A stretch of 16,747 nucleotides of DNA from Nonomuraea sp. GTDB taxonomy: Bacteria > Actinomycetota > Actinomycetes > Streptosporangiales > Streptosporangiaceae. Where the stretch lies: positions 1 to 16,747 of the forward strand of contig JABFVJ010000384.1 of the NCBI GenBank assembly GCA_013362835.1, given 5' to 3'. Shown in pieces: positions 6,195-13,861 of this stretch. Numbering within the stretch: the first letter of the stretch is position 1; every line of letters starts with the position of its first letter. Both the position numbers and the translations under genes were made by a program. The notes under the pieces were generated by a model. It saw only the letters and a list, made by a program, of their open reading frames with translations. It searched no databases and was not told the DNA's origin.

Positions 6195-7823
6195 GTGTTC
6201 GACACACGCGAGGAATACCGGCGCAATGGCTGGTGGCGCGGCGAGACCTTCTTGGATGATTTACACCGCGACCTCATGGCGTTTCCCGACAAACCCGTAC
6301 TCATCAGCCGGCGCGTCGCCGACGGTGTCACCGACGTCGTCACGTACGCCGAGCTCGACCGGCTGACCGACCGCATCGCCCACGGCCTGGTCCGGCTCGG
6401 CGTACGGCCGGGCGACTTCATCGCCGTCCAGCTCCCCAACCGCCGGGAGACGCTGCCCCTGACCCTGGCGTGCATCAGGATCGGGGCGCGCATCGCCCCG
6501 CAGATGCCCATCTACCGGCACCGCGAGCTCGACTTCATGATCCGGCTGACCGAGGCGCGGGTCTTCGTCACCACCGAGCGGATCGGCGAGCTCGCCACGG
6601 CGGAGATGGGCATGACCCTCGCGTCGGAGATCCCGAGCCTGGAGCACGTGATCGTGGTCGGCGGCGGCGGGCCGCCCGGCTCGCTCGACTTCGACGAGCA
6701 TCTGGTCGTCCCCGAGCCCGGCGACCCCGCCGTGCTCGAAGGCCGGGCGCTCGGCCCCGACGACCCGTTCCTCATCCTGTTCACCTCGGGCACGACCGGC
6801 GAGCCCAAGGGCGCCCTGCACAGCCAGAACACCCTGTACGCCGACATCAAGGGCTACGGGGAGGCGTTCGGGCTGGACGAGAGCCTGGTCATCATGACCG
6901 CTCAGACGTCCATGCACTACGTGGGCCTGGTGATGACGTACCTGACCGCCCTGACGCTGGGCGGGACGGCGGTCACCGCCGACGTCTGGGACGCCGGCGT
7001 CTACCTCGACCTCATCACCGAGCACGACGTCACCATGTACTACGGCTCGCCCCCGTACGCGCGGGAGATCAGCGAGGAGCAGGAGGCCCGCCCGCGCGAC
7101 CTGTCCGCGCTGCGGATCTTCGTCTCCGGCTCGGCGCCCGTCCCGCCGCACCTCGTGGAGCGGGTCACCCAGACGCTCGGCGTCCGCGTGTACGCGCTGT
7201 GGGGCATGACCGAGAACGGCGGCGTCACCATGACCAGGCCGGAGGACCCGCCCGAGCGGGCCGGCGAGAGCGACGGCACGGTGATCTCCGGCATGGAGGC
7301 GCGCATCGTCGACGAGGAGAACAAGCCGGTCCCGAAGGGCGAGATCGGCGCGCTGCAGGTACGCGGCGCGGCCCAGTGCCTCGGCTACTACCTGCGCGAC
7401 GAGATCTACGCCAAGTCCATCACCCCGGACGGCTGGTTCGACACCGGCGACCTGGCCCGCGACGACGGCTACGGCGGCGTGCGCATCTCCGGCAGGACCA
7501 AGGACGTCATCGTCGCCAAGATGTGCCTGAAGCTGCCGGTGAGCGACATCGAGGCGCTGCTCGGCAGGCATCCCGCCGTCCGCGACATCGCGCTCATCGG
7601 CATCCCCGACCCGGCGCTGGTCGAGCAGGTGTGCGCGGTCGTGACGCCGTCGGGCGAGCCGCCCACGCTGGAGGACCTGCGCGACCACCTCAAGGACGCG
7701 GGCGTGAACGACTGGTTCTGGCCCGAACGGCTCGAAGTGGTCGAGGCGATGCCCAGGACCGTCACCGGCAAGATCCGCAAGGTCGAGCTGCGCGAGCGGT
7801 TCGGCGCGGCGTCGTCGGGCTGA
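6195..7823 (+). CDS. Acyl-CoA synthetase / AMP-dependent ligase (cyclohexanecarboxylate-CoA ligase-like)
   Basis: This 542-residue class I adenylate-forming enzyme would activate a carboxylic acid as acyl-AMP, then transfer it to CoA or another thiol. It shows FTSGTTGEPKG (about 196-206), the A5-like YALWGMTENGG (about 333), FDTGDLARDDG (about 415) and the catalytic lysine in TGKIRK (K526). The start, YRRNGWWRGETFLDDL, resembles cyclohexanecarboxylate-CoA ligase-like proteins. The hinge/A8 region reads SGRTKDVIVAKMCLKLP, where most relatives have a Gly-Gly-Glu-Asn type sequence, so thiol binding may differ. The GTG start at 6195 has AAAGGCGG upstream. Codon 23 is TTA (6261-6263), a rare leucine codon that in streptomycetes makes translation depend on the bldA tRNA. 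Its stop is 1 nt from the exporter start. No acyltransferase or free carrier that would use its product lies in the window; the NRPS-like carrier domain is one conceivable acceptor. Confidence 0.88.
   Translation: MFDTREEYRRNGWWRGETFLDDLHRDLMAFPDKPVLISRRVADGVTDVVTYAELDRLTDRIAHGLVRLGVRPGDFIAVQLPNRRETLPLTLACIRIGARIAPQMPIYRHRELDFMIRLTEARVFVTTERIGELATAEMGMTLASEIPSLEHVIVVGGGGPPGSLDFDEHLVVPEPGDPAVLEGRALGPDDPFLILFTSGTTGEPKGALHSQNTLYADIKGYGEAFGLDESLVIMTAQTSMHYVGLVMTYLTALTLGGTAVTADVWDAGVYLDLITEHDVTMYYGSPPYAREISEEQEARPRDLSALRIFVSGSAPVPPHLVERVTQTLGVRVYALWGMTENGGVTMTRPEDPPERAGESDGTVISGMEARIVDEENKPVPKGEIGALQVRGAAQCLGYYLRDEIYAKSITPDGWFDTGDLARDDGYGGVRISGRTKDVIVAKMCLKLPVSDIEALLGRHPAVRDIALIGIPDPALVEQVCAVVTPSGEPPTLEDLRDHLKDAGVNDWFWPERLEVVEAMPRTVTGKIRKVELRERFGAASSG
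6261..6263 (+). other. Rare TTA leucine codon (possible bldA-type control point)
   Basis: TTA is in frame as codon 23 of the ligase gene, within an AT-richer 5' segment. In Streptomyces such codons near gene starts link translation to developmental bldA tRNA levels. Whether this organism uses that system is inferred. Confidence 0.6.
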
Positions 7824-7824
7824 G

Positions 7825-9204
7825 ATGGCCGGTTCGCGGGCGCTCCCGCTCGCCGTCCTGTGCGGGAGCGCCTTCCTCGGCGCGATCGACGTGCAGCTGG
7901 CGAACATCGCCTTCCCCGACATCCTGCGCAGCTTCCCCGGCAGCAGCCTGCCCGAGCTGTCCTGGGTGTTCAACGGGTACGCGATCGTGTTCACGGCGGC
8001 GCTGCTGCCGGCGGGCGGGCTCGCCGACCGGTTCGGCGCGCGGCGGGTCTTCCTGACCGGCCTCGCGGTGTTCGTCGTCGGCGCGGCCCTGTGCGCGGTC
8101 GCGCCGTCGGCGGGGGCGCTGATCGCGGCCAGGGTCGTGCAGGGCGTGGGCGGCGGGGTGATCACGCCGCTGACGCTCGCGCTGATCCTGCCGTACTACC
8201 CGCCGGAGCGCCGGGGCACGGCGATCGGGCTGTGGAGCGCGGCGCAGTCGGTCGCGACCGCGTCCGGGCCGTCGCTCGGCGGCATGCTCGTCGGCGTCTG
8301 GGACTGGCGGACGGTGTTCTTCCTGCACCTGCCCGTGGGGCTCGCCGTGCTGGCGGGCGCGTGGCGGATCGTGCCGCGCGGGACGCGGGAGCCCGCCACG
8401 TCCAGGCTGCCGGACGTCGCCGGCCTGCTCCTGCTGGTGGGGGCCATCGGCCTGCCCTCGCTGGCCATCGTGCAGAGCGACGCGTGGGGTGCGGGCAGCC
8501 CCGGCACGATCGGCGCGCTGGTCGCGGGCGTGGTCGTGGCCGTGCTGTTCGTCCGGCGGGCCCGTACGCATGCCGCGCCGATCGTGGACCTCACCGCGTT
8601 GCGGGCGCGCGGCACCCAGCGGGCCAACCTCGCGATGTTCCTGGTCGGGCTGGTGATGTTCGCGCTGCCGCTGGCCAACATCCTGTTCCTGACCGATGTC
8701 TGGGGCTACTCCGTGGCCGCCGCCGGGCTCGCCGTCACGCCGGGGGCGCTCGCCCAGGTGCTGACCGCGCCGCTCGCCGGACGCCTCGCGGCGCGTACCG
8801 GGCATCGTGCCCTCGCGCTGTGCGGGGTGGCGCTGCTGGCCCTGGCCACGTCGTACCTGGCGGTGGCGGCGGGCGGGCGGCAGGCGTACCTGGCGGTGAT
8901 GTTCCCGGCGGTCGTGCTGTCCGGGGTGGCCGTGGCCGTGCTGATCACCTCGCTGAGCGGCGCGGCCGTGGCCGAGATCCCGCCCGCGCGCCTCGCCACC
9001 GGCACCGCCCTGTCGGTCACCTCGCGGGCCGTCGGCGCGGTCATCGGGGTGTCGGCGCTGGTCCTGGTGCTGTCGGGCGACCGGCTCGGGGCGGTCGGGG
9101 CGTACCAGGGGGTGTGGGCGACGATGGTGGGCCTGTGCGGGCTGGTCGCCGCCGCCGCCGCGACCCTTCGCACCCGGCGCGCGGAGGCCGCCCACCAGGG
9201 CTAG
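7825..9204 (+). CDS. MFS drug/metabolite exporter, DHA2 (14-TM) family
   Basis: This 459-residue membrane protein starts 1 nt after the ligase stop, so it is probably translationally coupled. It has the early Asp of DHA2 exporters in FLGAIDVQLANIAFP, the motif A-like GGLADRFGARRVF between TM2 and TM3, and the TM5 antiporter region QSVATASGPSLGGMLVG followed by WDWRTVFFLHLPVG, typical of EmrB/QacA proteins. Hydrophobic segments are consistent with 14 helices. Such proteins export small hydrophobic or amphipathic compounds using the proton gradient. As the last gene of the biosynthetic unit, it most likely exports the product and gives self-protection (inference). Its TAG stop (9202-9204) lies in a CTAG shared with the stop of the convergent regulator gene, leaving no room between the genes for a terminator. 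Confidence 0.9.
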   Translation: MAGSRALPLAVLCGSAFLGAIDVQLANIAFPDILRSFPGSSLPELSWVFNGYAIVFTAALLPAGGLADRFGARRVFLTGLAVFVVGAALCAVAPSAGALIAARVVQGVGGGVITPLTLALILPYYPPERRGTAIGLWSAAQSVATASGPSLGGMLVGVWDWRTVFFLHLPVGLAVLAGAWRIVPRGTREPATSRLPDVAGLLLLVGAIGLPSLAIVQSDAWGAGSPGTIGALVAGVVVAVLFVRRARTHAAPIVDLTALRARGTQRANLAMFLVGLVMFALPLANILFLTDVWGYSVAAAGLAVTPGALAQVLTAPLAGRLAARTGHRALALCGVALLALATSYLAVAAGGRQAYLAVMFPAVVLSGVAVAVLITSLSGAAVAEIPPARLATGTALSVTSRAVGAVIGVSALVLVLSGDRLGAVGAYQGVWATMVGLCGLVAAAAATLRTRRAEAAHQG

Positions 9205-9806
9205 GGGGCGTAGCCGAGCACGTGGTCGTGGAGCATGCGGCCGGCCAGCGGGTCATTCCTCTCGAACGCCTCGACGAGGGGCCCGTGGTCGGCCGCGTTC
9301 TCGTGCGGGCGCATCCGGAACAGCCGGATCGACACGTGCGTCCACACCTCGACGCCCAGTGACTCCCACACCGAGACCAGCAGCGCGTTGCCCGAGGCCG
9401 CCACGATCTCCCGGTGGAAGGCGACGCCGTGGCGCACCTGGTCGTCCAGGTCGCCCGCGGCGGCGGCCGCGTGCAGGCGGGTCACGTGGGCGCGCAGCGC
9501 GGCGACCGGCGGGCGGCCGAGCCGGGTGGCGGTCTCCTCCAGCCCCGCTCGCACCTGGTAGACCTCGCGCAGGTCGGACGGGGTGAAGCCGCGTACGCGC
9601 GCGCCCCTGTTGGGCGAGGACTCGATCAGCCTGAGCGTTTCGAGCTCGCGCAGCGCCTCGCGTACGGGGGCCTGGCTGACCTGGAGCTCGGCGGCGAGGC
9701 GGCGCTCGACGATGCGGTCACCCGGCCCCCAGCGGCCGGTGATCAGGCCGTCGAGCAGCACTTTCCTGATCTCCTCGCGCAACGGCGACCGCGCCACGGG
9801 CTCCAC
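9201..9806 (-). CDS. GntR-family transcriptional regulator (FadR/FCD subfamily)
   Basis: From GTG 9806 the protein is 201 residues. The N-terminal winged helix contains LREEIRKVLLDGLITGRWGPGD and the recognition-helix region VSQAPVREALRELETLRLI. The C-terminal FCD ligand domain has histidines in FHREIVAASGN, in ADHGPLVEAFERND and in MLHDHV, matching the usual metal/ligand-binding histidines. FCD regulators bind carboxylate metabolites and usually repress themselves and a divergent gene. GTG 9806 is preferred because AAGGA (9817-9813 on this strand) stands 6 nt upstream. In-frame ATGs at 9821, 9836 and 9857 have no ribosome site and would run the coding sequence through the palindromic operator. 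It is divergent from the pyruvate dehydrogenase E1 gene, its most likely target. It overlaps the exporter gene by 4 nt at the stops. Confidence 0.88.
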   Translation of the reverse strand: MEPVARSPLREEIRKVLLDGLITGRWGPGDRIVERRLAAELQVSQAPVREALRELETLRLIESSPNRGARVRGFTPSDLREVYQVRAGLEETATRLGRPPVAALRAHVTRLHAAAAAGDLDDQVRHGVAFHREIVAASGNALLVSVWESLGVEVWTHVSIRLFRMRPHENAADHGPLVEAFERNDPLAGRMLHDHVLGYAP

Positions 9807-9824
9807 AGATAATCCTTTCATCGG

Positions 9825-9836
9825 ATGATCGATCAT
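9825..9836. promoter_or_regulatory. Perfect 12-bp palindrome, probable GntR operator
   Basis: ATGATCGATCAT is identical to its reverse complement. It lies between the GntR and E1 starts, in one of the few AT-rich spots of the window, and overlaps the presumed -10 of the regulator gene. GntR proteins bind short palindromes as dimers, so this suits autoregulation and control of E1. Confidence 0.6.
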
Positions 9837-9837
9837 A
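9832..9837 (-). promoter_or_regulatory. -10-like element of the GntR gene
   Basis: On the minus strand this reads TATGAT, one base from TATAAT. Transcription would start near 9825, giving an approximately 20-nt leader with the ribosome site before GTG 9806. No clear -35 is visible. Confidence 0.35.
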
Positions 9838-9842
9838 TGGTG

Positions 9843-9848
9843 TTTAAT
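9843..9848 (+). promoter_or_regulatory. -10-like element of the E1 gene
   Basis: TTTAAT ends 7 nt before ATG 9856. A start about 7 nt downstream would put +1 at or next to the ATG, giving a leaderless or near-leaderless mRNA, in line with the weak ribosome site. No convincing -35 is seen. Confidence 0.3.
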
Positions 9849-9855
9849 GGGAAGC

Positions 9856-12303
9856 ATGCAGAGAGATCTGGATCCTCAGGAGACCGCCGAGTGGCTGGAG
9901 TCGCTGGAGGCGGTCCGGCGGGCGGCCGGTCCCGAACGGGCCGAATACCTGCTGAGAAGGCTGGCCACGAGCACGCGCTATCTCAACACGGTGCCCACCG
10001 CCGAGGAACCCGCCTATCCGGGTGACCTGGAGCTCGAAGAACGCATCGCGGCCTACGACCGGTGGAACGCCGCCGTCATGGTCAGCCGGGGCAGCAAGCT
10101 CGGGCTCGGCGGCCACCTGGCGACCTACGCCTCGGCCGCCTGGCTCTACGAGGTGGGTTTCAACCACTTCTTCCACGGCGCCGACGACCAGGTGTTCTTC
10201 CAGGGCCACGCCTCCCCCGGCGTCTACGCGCGCGCCTTCCTCGAAGGGCGGCTGAGCGAGGAGCGGCTCGACCTGTTCAGGCGCGAGACCGAGGGCGGCC
10301 TGCCGTCCTACCCGCACCCGAGGGCCATGGGCGGCTTCTGGCAGTTCCCCACCGTCTCCATGGGCCTCGGCCCGCTCAACGCGGTCTACCAGGCGCGCTT
10401 CAACCGCTATCTGCACAACCGCGGCATCAAGGACACCTCGCGCAGCCATGTGTGGGCCTTCCTCGGCGACGGCGAGATGGACGAACCCGAGTCCACCGCC
10501 GCGCTCACCCTGGCGGCCAGGGAAGGGCTGGACAACCTCACCTTCGTGATCAACTGTAACCTGCAGCGGCTCGACGGCCCGGTCCGCGGCAACACCCGGA
10601 TCGTCCAGGAGCTGGAGGGCGTCTTCAGGGGCGCGGGCTGGCACGTGGTCAAGGCGCTGTGGGGCGAGGAGTGGGACACCCTGCTCGGCTCCGACGAGCT
10701 GGTGGCCCGCCTCGGCGAGGTGCCCGACGGCCAGTTCCAGACGTTCGCCGCCTCCAGCGGGGCCTACATCAGGGAACGCCTGTTCCACGGCCTCGACGTG
10801 CCCTGCTCCGACGAGGACCTGCGGCGCGTCGTCGGCGGTTCGCGGGCCGGCCACGAGCCGCGCAAGGTCCACGCCGCCTACCACCGGGCCCTCCTGCACC
10901 GCGACGCGCCCACGGTGGTGCTGGTCCAGACGGTCAAGGGCTGGACGCTCGGCGCGGGCGTCGAGGCGCGCAACGCCAACCACCAGATGAAGAAGCTCAC
11001 CCAGGACGAGTTCCGCGTCATGCGCGACCGGCTCGGCCTGCCCGTCCCGGACTCGGCGCTCGACGGCGAGCTGCCGCCGTACGCTCACCCCGGCCCCGAC
11101 TCCTCCGAGGTCAGGTACGCGATCGAGCGGCGGCGCGAGCTCGGCGGGCCGATCCCCGAACGCAAGGTCTCCCACCACGTGCTCGCGGAGCCCGCCGCGC
11201 GGCCGTTCGCGGGGCTGGCGAAGGGCTCGGCGCAGCCGATCGCCACCACGATGGCCTTCGTACGGCTGGTCAAGGACCTGATGAAGGAGCCGGAGAGCGG
11301 GCGCCGCTGGGTACCGATCGTGCCCGACGAGGCCAGGACGTTCGGCATGGAGTCGTTGTTCCCCACGGCGAAGATCTACTCGCCGCTCGGGCAGCGTTAC
11401 GAGGCGGTCGACCGGGAGCTGCTGCTGTCGTACAAGGAGGCGGCCGACGGGCAGATCCTCATCGAGGGCATCACCGAGGCGGGGTCGATGGCCTCCTTCA
11501 CCGCCGCCGCCACCAGCTACGCCACCCACGGCGAGCCGATGATCCCGTTCTACATCTTCTACTCGATGTTCGGCTGGCAGCGCACCGGCGACCAGATGTG
11601 GGCCCTGGCCGACCAGCTCGGCCGCGGCTTCCTCGTCGGCGCGACCGCCGGCCGCACCACGATGACCGGCGAGGGCCTGCAGCACGCCGACGGCCACTCC
11701 CAGCTCCTCGCCTCGGCCAACCCGGCCTGCCTGGCCTACGACCCGGCCTTCGCGTACGAGGTGGGCGTGATCGTCCGCGACGGGCTCAGGAGGATGTACG
11801 GCCCGGCCGCCGAGGACGTCTTCTACTACCTGACCGTCTACAACGAGCCGATGCCGCAGCCCGCGATGCCCGAAGGCGTCGAGGAGGGCATCGTCAAGGG
11901 CATGTACCGCTTCTCCGCGGGCGGCGGCGCCGCCCACCTGCTGGCCAGCGGCACCGCGATCCACTGGGCGCTCGACGCCCAGCGGCTCCTCCAGGAGGAG
12001 TACGGGCTCGGCGTCGACGTCTGGTCGGTCACCTCCTGGAGCGAGCTGCGCAGGGAGGCCATGAGCGCGACCGGCGTGCCGTACGTGCGGCAGGCGCTGG
12101 CCGGGACCGAGGGGCCGGTGATCGCGGTCAGCGACTGGATGCGGGCCGTGCCCGACCAGATCCGGCCGTGGATCGACCGGCCGTGGACCTCGCTCGGCAC
12201 CGACGGGTTCGGGCTGTCCGACACGCGGGAGGCCGTACGCAGGCACTTCGGGGTCGACCCGCGCTCGATCGCGGACGCGGTGCTGAAGGCGGTCGAGGAA
12301 TAG
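9856..12303 (+). CDS. aceE: Pyruvate dehydrogenase E1 component, homodimeric (AceE) type
   Basis: This 815-residue thiamine-diphosphate enzyme decarboxylates a 2-oxo acid, normally pyruvate, and passes the acyl group to lipoyl-E2. The TPP motif [10 protein letters not shown] (about 204) to [12 protein letters not shown] (about 231) is clear. Equivalents of E. coli AceE active-site residues are present: His in LGGHLATY, His in FQGHASPG, Lys in VKGWTLG, His in NANHQMKKL, Glu in EGITEAG and His in [11 protein letters not shown]. The N-terminal helix [20 protein letters not shown] resembles the E2-binding segment. It is shorter than typical AceE (about 890-930 aa). The ERW-N-LHP block expected after SELRREA is missing and the protein ends about 30 residues early, at [14 protein letters not shown] 9856 is chosen; an in-frame ATG at 9847 is possible. 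No E2 or E3 gene adjoins it, so it may be a secondary copy. It is divergent from the GntR gene. Confidence 0.9.
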   Translation: MQRDLDPQETAEWLESLEAVRRAAGPERAEYLLRRLATSTRYLNTVPTAEEPAYPGDLELEERIAAYDRWNAAVMVSRGSKLGLGGHLATYASAAWLYEVGFNHFFHGADDQVFFQGHASPGVYARAFLEGRLSEERLDLFRRETEGGLPSYPHPRAMGGFWQFPTVSMGLGPLNAVYQARFNRYLHNRGIKDTSRSHVWAFLGDGEMDEPESTAALTLAAREGLDNLTFVINCNLQRLDGPVRGNTRIVQELEGVFRGAGWHVVKALWGEEWDTLLGSDELVARLGEVPDGQFQTFAASSGAYIRERLFHGLDVPCSDEDLRRVVGGSRAGHEPRKVHAAYHRALLHRDAPTVVLVQTVKGWTLGAGVEARNANHQMKKLTQDEFRVMRDRLGLPVPDSALDGELPPYAHPGPDSSEVRYAIERRRELGGPIPERKVSHHVLAEPAARPFAGLAKGSAQPIATTMAFVRLVKDLMKEPESGRRWVPIVPDEARTFGMESLFPTAKIYSPLGQRYEAVDRELLLSYKEAADGQILIEGITEAGSMASFTAAATSYATHGEPMIPFYIFYSMFGWQRTGDQMWALADQLGRGFLVGATAGRTTMTGEGLQHADGHSQLLASANPACLAYDPAFAYEVGVIVRDGLRRMYGPAAEDVFYYLTVYNEPMPQPAMPEGVEEGIVKGMYRFSAGGGAAHLLASGTAIHWALDAQRLLQEEYGLGVDVWSVTSWSELRREAMSATGVPYVRQALAGTEGPVIAVSDWMRAVPDQIRPWIDRPWTSLGTDGFGLSDTREAVRRHFGVDPRSIADAVLKAVEE

Positions 12304-12380
12304 CCATCTTTATCGGGGAATCTCCCTAAGTTGGCGGCCAGCGCCCGAACCGTGATCTTCTGGTGCCCGGGGGGAGACGG

Positions 12381-13772
12381 GTGAGAACACGGTTGCGCCG
12401 GTCGTTGCGGACGCGGCTGGCACTGCTCGCCAGCATCGCCATGTTGCTGCTGAACATCGTCGTCAGCGCCTTCGTGATGTACGGCATCCACGACGAGGCG
12501 GCGGACGCCCGCGCGAACGAGGTGGCCGGCAAGGCGCTGCGCGTGCTCCTCATGGTCAAGCACCACCGGCTGCCCCGCGTGCTGGAGGACGGCGGGCTCG
12601 ACGGCGTGCAGGTGGTCGATCCGACGGGGCGGCCGGCCTCCTCCACCGCCAACCTGGTCGGGGCGCCCCGCCAGATCTCCAGGATGCCCCTGCCCGATCA
12701 GGCCAACAACGTCACCGAGAGCTGCGAGCTGGCCGCCTTTCCCCGCCGGTGCGAGCTCGTCGTCGCGCTGCGGGCGTATCAGCCGGAGGGCACCTGGACC
12801 ATCTACGCCTTCCACGCGGGGGTGCCCTGGTACGTGAGCCTGGAGGTGGTCCTCTTCCAGGCCGTCGTGACGGCGCTGCTGGTCGTGCTGACCTGGTTCG
12901 GGGTGTCGCGCGTCGTGGCGAGGACGCTCGCGCCGGTCAGCAGGATCACCACGAGGCTGGCCGAGATCACCGCGGACGGCGGCGGGATGCGCGTGCCCGT
13001 GCCGGACACCGACGACGAGATCAGGGCGCTCGCCGACACCGCCAACGAGACCCTGGAACGGCTGGAGACGGCGAGGGCGCGGCAGGAGGCCGCGATGGAG
13101 CAGCAGCGCAGGTTCGCCGGCGACGCCTCGCACGACCTGCGCAGCCCCATCACCGCCATGCGCACCCAGGTCGAGGCGGCCATGCTCCACCCCGAGGAGA
13201 CCGACTGGACGGAGACCGGCACCGAGGTCCTGACCAGCCTCGACCGCCTCCAGGCCATCGTCACCGACCTGCTCACGCTGACCAAGCTGGACGCGGGCGC
13301 CCCACGCCACGACGAGCCGGTCGACCTCGGCGAACTCGTCGTCGCCGAGACCGCGCGGCCGCGGGGCAAGCGCGTGGTCACCAGCCCGCAGGAGGGCGTG
13401 GTCGTCGTGGGCGACCGGCTGCAGCTCACCCGCCTGCTGACGAACCTGCTGGACAACGCCGAGCGGCACGCCGAGACGCGGGTCGTCGTCACCGTACGCG
13501 ACCAGGACGGCGAGGCCGTGCTGGAGGTCCTCGACGACGGGGGCGGCATCGCGCCCGAGCAACGCGAGCTCGTCTTCCAGCGGTTCGCCCGCCTCGACGA
13601 CTCGCGCAACCGCGACGCCGGCGGCACGGGGCTCGGCCTGCCGATCGCCCGCGAGATCGCGACGGCGCACGGCGGCGGCCTGACCATCGAAGACTCCGAC
13701 AAGGGCGCCCGCTTCGTCCTCCGCCTCCCCCGCGCCACCCAGACCGAGGCGTCTGACGACACCGCGTCCTAG
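12381..13772 (+). CDS. Membrane sensor histidine kinase with HAMP domain
   Basis: This 463-residue class I kinase has TM1 at about 10-33 (LALLASIAMLLLNIVVSAF), an extracytoplasmic sensor region to about 150, and TM2 at about 150-172. A HAMP linker follows (VARTLAPVSRITTRLAEI). The H box FAGDASHDLRSPI contains phospho-acceptor His251. The ATPase domain has the N box LLTNLLDNAERH (Asn359), the G1 box DDGGGIAP, the F box FQRFARLDDS and the G2 box GGTGLGLPIAREIA. It would autophosphorylate on an external signal and pass phosphate to a response regulator. None is encoded beside it; the 5' neighbour is E1 and the 3' neighbour is convergent, so the partner is elsewhere. GTG 12381 is preferred because GGGGAG lies 4 nt upstream; an in-frame GTG at 12363 lacks a site. 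The sensor region has two cysteines about 10 residues apart (SCELAAFPRRCEL) that could form a disulfide. Confidence 0.92.
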   Translation: MRTRLRRSLRTRLALLASIAMLLLNIVVSAFVMYGIHDEAADARANEVAGKALRVLLMVKHHRLPRVLEDGGLDGVQVVDPTGRPASSTANLVGAPRQISRMPLPDQANNVTESCELAAFPRRCELVVALRAYQPEGTWTIYAFHAGVPWYVSLEVVLFQAVVTALLVVLTWFGVSRVVARTLAPVSRITTRLAEITADGGGMRVPVPDTDDEIRALADTANETLERLETARARQEAAMEQQRRFAGDASHDLRSPITAMRTQVEAAMLHPEETDWTETGTEVLTSLDRLQAIVTDLLTLTKLDAGAPRHDEPVDLGELVVAETARPRGKRVVTSPQEGVVVVGDRLQLTRLLTNLLDNAERHAETRVVVTVRDQDGEAVLEVLDDGGGIAPEQRELVFQRFARLDDSRNRDAGGTGLGLPIAREIATAHGGGLTIEDSDKGARFVLRLPRATQTEASDDTAS

Positions 13773-13861
13773 CGTCCGCCGCGACCTCGCGTCCTAGCGT
13801 TCGCCGCGACCTCTGTCCGCCGTGACCTCGTACTGGCCGCGTCCTAGTGTTTGCCGTGGCC
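13763..13861. repeat. Imperfect 25-bp direct repeats spanning two convergent stop codons
   Basis: Copies at 13763-13787 and 13788-13812 are adjacent and differ at a single position (CGTCCG versus CGTTCG). A shortened copy occupies about 13813-13828, and a more diverged one starts at 13838. Full copies contain GTCCTAG. In the first, TAG ends the histidine kinase gene; in the last, the CTA is the stop of the Ser/Thr kinase gene on the other strand. The gap thus appears to have grown by tandem duplication. No terminator hairpin is evident. Confidence 0.7.

Noticed and set aside
6261..8165. Long minus-strand open frame opposite the ligase and exporter starts
   Set aside because: Antisense shadow of two well-supported genes; no motif and biased composition.
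9844..12246. Approximately 800-codon minus-strand open frame opposite the E1 gene
   Set aside because: The plus strand encodes a full AceE-type enzyme with intact catalytic residues. The antisense product is low complexity.
12304..12380. Terminator after the E1 gene (GGGGA-ATC-TCCC and GGCG...CGCC hairpins)
   Set aside because: Stems are only about 4 bp and no U-tract follows, so this cannot be distinguished from chance. It was not listed as a feature.
13763..13861. CRISPR array
   Set aside because: Units are directly adjacent or irregular without unique spacers of constant length, and no cas genes are present.
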